DNA of 64,000 nucleotides from contig NZ_JAGGKP010000004.1 of assembly GCF_017873765.1 (NCBI RefSeq), positions 1 to 64,000 on the forward strand, given 5' to 3'. Position numbers and translations under genes: made by a program. Positions 59,557-64,000 of the stretch are shown here, one piece after another. Every line of letters starts with the position of its first letter. The stretch's first letter is position 1. Origin of the DNA: Paenibacillus sediminis. GTDB lineage: Bacteria; Bacillota; Bacilli; Paenibacillales; Paenibacillaceae. The notes under the pieces were generated by a model. That model was not told the DNA's origin and searched no databases. It was given only the letters and a program-made list of their open reading frames with translations.

Positions 59557-60972
59557 TCAGCGGTGCTCATTCATAACCATGCGTTTCCTCGTCTCGGCAA
59601 ACAATTTACCTGGATTCATAATGTTGTCCGGATCAAATGCTTGCTTAATCCGTTTCATCATTTCTATACCAGTTGAACCTACTTTCCATTCCAAATAAGG
59701 CGCTTTGACGATTCCTACCCCGTGCTCGCCTGTGATGGTACCGCCTAACCGAACAGCCGCTTCGAATATTTCTTCGAAGGCCTGTTCCACACGATGGATT
59801 TCCTCACTATTACGCGCGTCTGTCATGGCAGTCGGGTGCAAATTGCCGTCGCCCGCATGACCAAATGTGCAAATTTGCACGTTATATTTCTCTGAAACTC
59901 GCTGCACCTCAAGAACCATCTCTGCAATTTTCGAACGAGGCACTGTCGCATCTTCTAGAATAGTTGTTGGTCTCAGCCGCGATAGTGCAGCTAATGCACT
60001 GCGCCGAGCCTCCATCACCTTCGCACCTTCCTCTGGTGATTGTGCGATCTTAAGTTCAATCGCGCCCTCCTGCAAACAAATCTGCTCGATGAGCTTCAGA
60101 TCATGCTCTACGGTCCCTTCATCTCCATCCTGCTCAATCGCCAGCATCGCCTTGGCATGAACAGGCAGTCCAATTTGCGCGTAATCTTCAACGACCTGTA
60201 AGGTGGGCTGATCCATAAATTCAAGCGTGCACGGAATGATACGGTTAGCAATGATACTCGATACCGTTTTCGCAGCCGCATGCAGATCATCGTACATCGC
60301 TACCATTGCGCGGCGGTATGCTGGCTTAGGAATGAGCTTGACCGTAGCCTCCGTCAATATTGCTAGAGTTCCACCGGAGCCTACCAACAGGCGGGTCAGA
60401 TCATAACCCGCTACATCTTTAACGAGCTTCCCTCCGGTTCGTAGCACACTTCCATCCGCAAGTACGGCTTCCAGACCAATAACATAATCCTTGGTCGTGC
60501 CATATTTCAGCCCTCGCAATCCCCCGGCGCCAAGTGCGATATTTCCGCCCATCGTACAAATAATCATGCTGCTCGGATCAGGCGGATAGAACAACCCTGC
60601 AGCTTCCACAGCTTGATGAAATTGCTTCGTATTCAGACCGGTTTGGAACGTTGCTGTTAAATTGTCCGTGTCGATCTCAAGCAGCTTGTTCATGCGCGTC
60701 ATCACGATGATGAGCCCGCCTTGCATCGGAATCGTTCCTCCACACAAATTACTGCCAGCACCGCGGCCAATGACGGGAATACGATGTTCAGCACACACTT
60801 TGATAATGGCTGACACTTCTTCCGTGCTGCTAGGGAAAATAACGCCGTCAGGCATTGCTTGAAGAAGCGGAGTGGCGTCATAGCTGTAAGATACTAACGT
60901 CTCCGTGTCGTCTTTAAACCCGTTGCTGCCAACAATAGCAGTCAATTGTTTCCGAATTGTGTCTGCAAGCAT
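59557..60972 (-). CDS. glcD: FAD-linked glycolate/D-lactate oxidase subunit
   Basis: 471 residues. PCMH-type FAD site RGAGSNLCGGTIP and GGNIALGAGGLRGLKYG; C-terminal FAD-oxidase domain with HAGDGNLHP and GEHGVG. It oxidises glycolate or a related D-2-hydroxy acid such as D-lactate; sequence cannot separate these. AGGAGG six nt before ATG 60972. It lies 43 bp after anmK. Confidence 0.9.
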   Translation of the reverse strand: MLADTIRKQLTAIVGSNGFKDDTETLVSYSYDATPLLQAMPDGVIFPSSTEEVSAIIKVCAEHRIPVIGRGAGSNLCGGTIPMQGGLIIVMTRMNKLLEIDTDNLTATFQTGLNTKQFHQAVEAAGLFYPPDPSSMIICTMGGNIALGAGGLRGLKYGTTKDYVIGLEAVLADGSVLRTGGKLVKDVAGYDLTRLLVGSGGTLAILTEATVKLIPKPAYRRAMVAMYDDLHAAAKTVSSIIANRIIPCTLEFMDQPTLQVVEDYAQIGLPVHAKAMLAIEQDGDEGTVEHDLKLIEQICLQEGAIELKIAQSPEEGAKVMEARRSALAALSRLRPTTILEDATVPRSKIAEMVLEVQRVSEKYNVQICTFGHAGDGNLHPTAMTDARNSEEIHRVEQAFEEIFEAAVRLGGTITGEHGVGIVKAPYLEWKVGSTGIEMMKRIKQAFDPDNIMNPGKLFAETRKRMVMNEHR

Positions 60973-61015
60973 GGCAATCCTCCTTCGATCAAGAAGTTGA
61001 TGGTTTTCGTTCAAG

Positions 61016-62203
61016 TTAAGGTAAAGCCAGCTTACCCATAATCGTCGGATGCGCTGCGCCCGTTGCCGAAGGCAGGTTATTGCTTATCCCATTCATAAAA
61101 TCATTGCCGAGTAATGCAAAAATGACGGCTTCCTTCGCATCGTCATTAAAGCCGAGCGACTCTGAAGTCATGACTGACTGCTCAGGCAACAAATCTGCCA
61201 ACATTCTAAGCAGCGTTTGGTTATGAGCACCGCCGCCTGTGACGATGACTTCGTCTATTCGGCAGCGAGGAATGACGTGTTTCTGGTAACCATCCGCTAT
61301 GGAATGTGCCGTAAAAGACGTAGCTGTTGCTACAATGTCAGCATCCGATAAGCCACGCTCTTTGGCCTTTGCGATAAAGGCAGAGGCGTAAGCCTTACCG
61401 AACACCTCCCGTCCTGTTGATTTCGGCGGTGCCAGCAGGAAATACGGATGCGACATCATCTCACTGACAAGCGCCTCATCCACTGATCCCTGTGCAGCCC
61501 ATGTTCCACCTTCATCATATGAGGCACGGCCTTCTGTGAGCACGAGTACAACTTGATCGATAATCATGTTGCCCGGACCCGTATCGAACGCAAATACGTC
61601 AGCCGCAGAGCAACCTGCTGGTAAAGCGGTGCAGTTTCCGATGCCTCCTACATTCTGAAGAAGTCTTCCCTTATCCGGATGACGAAAAAGAATAAGATCC
61701 CCATAAGGTGCAAGCGGTGCACCTTGACCGCCAACAGCTATATCTGCCGGCCGAAAATCACCGACAACCGGCTTACCCGCGCGTTTAGCAAGTACGGAAA
61801 TATCGCCAAGCTGAAGTGTCGAGCGAACGAGAAGTAAATCGTAGGCATCGGCCTCTGGTATGTGCCATACGGTCTGACCGTGTGAACTTATGAAATCGAT
61901 CGATCCCATATCCATGCCCGCTTCACGTGCAGCTTCGTGTACTGCTTCTGCGAATCGGTCTGCTAAGAACGAATTCATACCGCAGACGAGAGCAACATTC
62001 GAATATTCCACTGTGCAAAGTGATTTTAGCCGTTCCCTTAGAACAGGTTCGTAAGGCCGGCTGTAATAGTGGAGCAACTCTACCTGCGAATCAAGTCCGC
62101 ACCCCTCGATTCTCGCAATCGCCACGTCGATTCCGTCGAGAGAAGTGCCCGACATTAACCCAACTACAGTGACAGCTGGTTTATCCCACAAGATGTGAAT
62201 CAT
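61016..62203 (-). CDS. anmK: Anhydro-N-acetylmuramic acid kinase
   Basis: 395 residues. VVGLMSGTSLDGIDVAI nucleotide motif, SSHGQTVWHIP, FRPADIAVGGQGAPLAPY and VTGGGAHN are those of AnmK. It opens and phosphorylates 1,6-anhydroMurNAc to MurNAc-6-phosphate in cell-wall recycling. Its ATG overlaps the nagZ stop by 4 bp. Confidence 0.93.
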   Translation of the reverse strand: MIHILWDKPAVTVVGLMSGTSLDGIDVAIARIEGCGLDSQVELLHYYSRPYEPVLRERLKSLCTVEYSNVALVCGMNSFLADRFAEAVHEAAREAGMDMGSIDFISSHGQTVWHIPEADAYDLLLVRSTLQLGDISVLAKRAGKPVVGDFRPADIAVGGQGAPLAPYGDLILFRHPDKGRLLQNVGGIGNCTALPAGCSAADVFAFDTGPGNMIIDQVVLVLTEGRASYDEGGTWAAQGSVDEALVSEMMSHPYFLLAPPKSTGREVFGKAYASAFIAKAKERGLSDADIVATATSFTAHSIADGYQKHVIPRCRIDEVIVTGGGAHNQTLLRMLADLLPEQSVMTSESLGFNDDAKEAVIFALLGNDFMNGISNNLPSATGAAHPTIMGKLALP

Positions 62204-63849
62204 GAATTCGTCACACCCCAGCCTACTGGATACTGATCACCTAGTGATACGGGCAAATGTCCCTTGAACGGGATCAGCCCAAGGAGTGCCTTCGCTGTAC
62301 TTCGCAGCGTAAGGGGGCGACTTTCATAAGCCGCAACAAACGTCTTAACTTCGGGAAGCACAAGGAGATCGTACGGATTGCGAAGAGCAACCACCGCAAG
62401 CGGCTTCCCCACCTTCTGTAAGCCTTGGACAAGACTTATTTGAGCAACACTAAACTGTGCATTGTATGTCCCGATGACAATTTGTTTTACATCTTCGGCA
62501 GCTGCTTCATCAAGGAGGGCAGAGAGCTCTGCCGGGACATCCGCTAGCTTAGCAACCCGGTCAACGACGTCCAAACCGTTCTGAAGCAGCGCAGCACCTA
62601 GACTTTGTGCATTTTTAAATGTTTCGTCAACCATTGTCACAACAGCAGGTGCGACTGTAATAACAAGCGTTCGTTCTCTTGTTAGCGGAAGCATCTTAGC
62701 CTCATCTCGAATTAATGTAATGCTCGCTTCACTTACGCGACGTGCGGCTTCCATATGTTCCTCACAGCCAACCTCGACATGCTGAGTATCAACTGTGCCG
62801 CCATCAATTCCCAGTATGCCGCGCTTCGCCTTCAATGCAAGCACACGCGTAACCGATGCATTAATTCTGTCCTCACTAATCTGCCCCTCTTGAACCGCTC
62901 TCTCAATCGCTTCGATCGCGCCAATTTGCAGCTCTGGTGTATGACTGACGAGTACGATATCCGCACCCGCTTCAATCGCCATCACAGAAGCTTGAACGGT
63001 GCCATAATGTTCAGCGATCGCGTTCATCTCCATGCAATCGGTCATAATAATGCCTTTATATCCAAGCCGTTCACGGAGAAGACCTGTAAGTATGGCATGT
63101 GACAACGTCGCTGGGAGCTTCTTCGTCTCTAAGGCCGGAAAATAAATATGCGCCGACATCATCGCATCGACGCCTTCCTGGATTGCCCGCTTGAACGGGA
63201 CAAGCTCGATCCTCTCCACTCTATCCCAGCTGTGAGCTATCGTTGGCAAATCCAAATGTGAATCCACATCAGTATCCCCGTGCCCTGGAAAATGTTTGGC
63301 CGTAGCAGCTACGCCAGCATCCTGATAACCATGCACCATTCGAGCTCCGTATTCCGCAGCTGACTCAGCAGATTCTCCAAACGAACGAACGCCAATCACA
63401 GGATTACCTGGATTGTTATTCACATCAAGCACCGGAGCAAAGTTCATATTAATCCCGAGTTCACGCAGCTCCTTACCGCTAAGGTTAGCCAGTTTATATG
63501 CAGAATCCAGCGATCCAGCCGCAGCTACAGCCATATTGCCTGGCATCAGAGTAATGCCCTCCGTAATACGCGCGACCATGCCGCCTTCTTGATCGATCGA
63601 AATCCACAGCGGCACATTGCCTGAACGAACGGCAATGTCTTGCAGCTGTTCAGTAAGCCTTGCAACCTGCTGAGCCGACTCCACATTACGCGCGAAGTAA
63701 ATGACACCGCCTATTTGCTGTTCTTCAATAAATCGTTTCAGTTCATTGGTTACTTCCGTACCTTCAAAACCACAAAGCAGCATCTGTCCGATTTTCTGGC
63801 GCAAATTCATTCCACTGACGAGTTGTTCCAACTTTGTTAGTTCGCCCAC
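62200..63849 (-). CDS. nagZ: Beta-N-acetylhexosaminidase NagZ (GH3)
   Basis: 549 residues. GH3 core with KHFPGHGDTDVDSH (the His/Asp dyad loop of NagZ), nucleophile Asp in GIIMTDCMEM, and a C-terminal alpha/beta domain. It releases GlcNAc from muropeptides or GlcNAc-MurNAc. Start is uncertain: GTG 63847-63849 has GGGGAGG at seven nt, while ATG 63855 overlaps the upstream stop (ATGA) but lies one nt from it. Confidence 0.92.
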   Translation of the reverse strand: MGELTKLEQLVSGMNLRQKIGQMLLCGFEGTEVTNELKRFIEEQQIGGVIYFARNVESAQQVARLTEQLQDIAVRSGNVPLWISIDQEGGMVARITEGITLMPGNMAVAAAGSLDSAYKLANLSGKELRELGINMNFAPVLDVNNNPGNPVIGVRSFGESAESAAEYGARMVHGYQDAGVAATAKHFPGHGDTDVDSHLDLPTIAHSWDRVERIELVPFKRAIQEGVDAMMSAHIYFPALETKKLPATLSHAILTGLLRERLGYKGIIMTDCMEMNAIAEHYGTVQASVMAIEAGADIVLVSHTPELQIGAIEAIERAVQEGQISEDRINASVTRVLALKAKRGILGIDGGTVDTQHVEVGCEEHMEAARRVSEASITLIRDEAKMLPLTRERTLVITVAPAVVTMVDETFKNAQSLGAALLQNGLDVVDRVAKLADVPAELSALLDEAAAEDVKQIVIGTYNAQFSVAQISLVQGLQKVGKPLAVVALRNPYDLLVLPEVKTFVAAYESRPLTLRSTAKALLGLIPFKGHLPVSLGDQYPVGWGVTNS

Positions 63850-63851
63850 TT

Positions 63852-64000
63852 TCATTCCTCCCCATACAGCAAATAGGATTTTCGAATGATCTTCCACTCT
63901 TCCGCCTGTTCTCGCCAACTGTCTACGATCAGTCTTAGACCATCGTCCGTGCCGATCAACCTTCGTACATCATCTCCGCCGGTCAACAAATCAATAAAAT
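63852..64000 (-). CDS. namZ: NamZ/YbbC-like exo-beta-N-acetylmuramidase, C-terminal end (partial)
   Basis: About 48 residues remain: FIDLLTGGDDVRRLIGTDDG, then IVDSWREQAEEWKIIRKSYLLYGEE and TGA. The SW.E....W..IRK.YLLY ending is that of DUF1343 proteins such as NamZ, which cut MurNAc from the ends of wall glycans. The gene continues to the right of the window. Its stop overlaps the nagZ start region, so the genes are coupled. Confidence 0.7.
   Translation of the reverse strand, partial: FIDLLTGGDDVRRLIGTDDGLRLIVDSWREQAEEWKIIRKSYLLYGEE

Overview
The window reads as chromosome of a spore-forming Firmicute of the Paenibacillus type. The 5' end of a 16S rRNA gene lies at the left edge with a Paenibacillus-like V1 region. 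The order perR - ygzB - ygxA - rrn is the one known from Bacillus subtilis, and yyaC and a GH18/SH3 enzyme point to sporulation. Most genes lie on the minus strand, have strong GGAGG ribosome binding sites, and are separated by clear intrinsic terminators. These functional calls come from recognising motifs and families by reading; no database search was run.

Layout: 0-0.6 kb, 16S 5' end, leader and two tandem rRNA promoters. 0.6-4.3 kb, ygxA, ygzB, a GH18 enzyme and perR. 4.4-7.3 kb, GNAT-mgtC-DUF4097 operon. 7.4-10.7 kb, gatCAB. 10.8-19 kb, housekeeping and unknown genes (MBL hydrolase, DedA, O-antigen-ligase/TPR protein, methyltransferase, DUF6483, alpha/beta hydrolase, yyaC). 19-24 kb, yfkK, asparaginase, a broken yfiT-like gene, CDF exporter, ABC-F protein. 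24-26.8 kb, a bd-type quinol oxidase operon with two tiny membrane-protein genes (cydS and an unnamed 38-codon gene) behind a Rex-like operator. 27-30 kb, a NifU-N/HEAT protein, then a lysine riboswitch and lysP. 30-39 kb, MFS transporter, transglutaminase, xylA with a cre site, glutaredoxin/trxB, ZIP transporter, metY, deoC. 39.4-41.5 kb, an HssRS-like two-component pair.

The most unusual part is 41.58-50.5 kb. It is a visibly GC-richer, single-direction block holding an Lrp-type regulator (YwrC-like), a complete five-gene peptide ABC transporter, a pair of short ChrA-family proteins and a YwrD-type gamma-glutamyltransferase-like enzyme. It is flanked by two diverged ~99-bp direct copies of the 3' end of a CDF exporter gene: one belongs to the intact gene at the right, the other is an orphan scrap at the left. 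It looks like an acquired uptake-and-hydrolysis module for gamma-glutamyl or related amide compounds, with a function that is, to my knowledge, undetermined.

Right of it, 51.8-52.9 kb holds a sigO - yvrJ - rsoA operon (a two-subunit sigma factor) preceded by a LexA-like palindrome. Next come a lipoprotein, a 44-codon gene and a DUF1906 hydrolase. 54.9-58 kb carries transporter and oxidoreductase genes. 58-64 kb is a wall-recycling run, namZ (partial) - nagZ - anmK, continued by glcD-glcF; the last two could oxidise the D-lactate released when MurNAc-6-phosphate is broken down.
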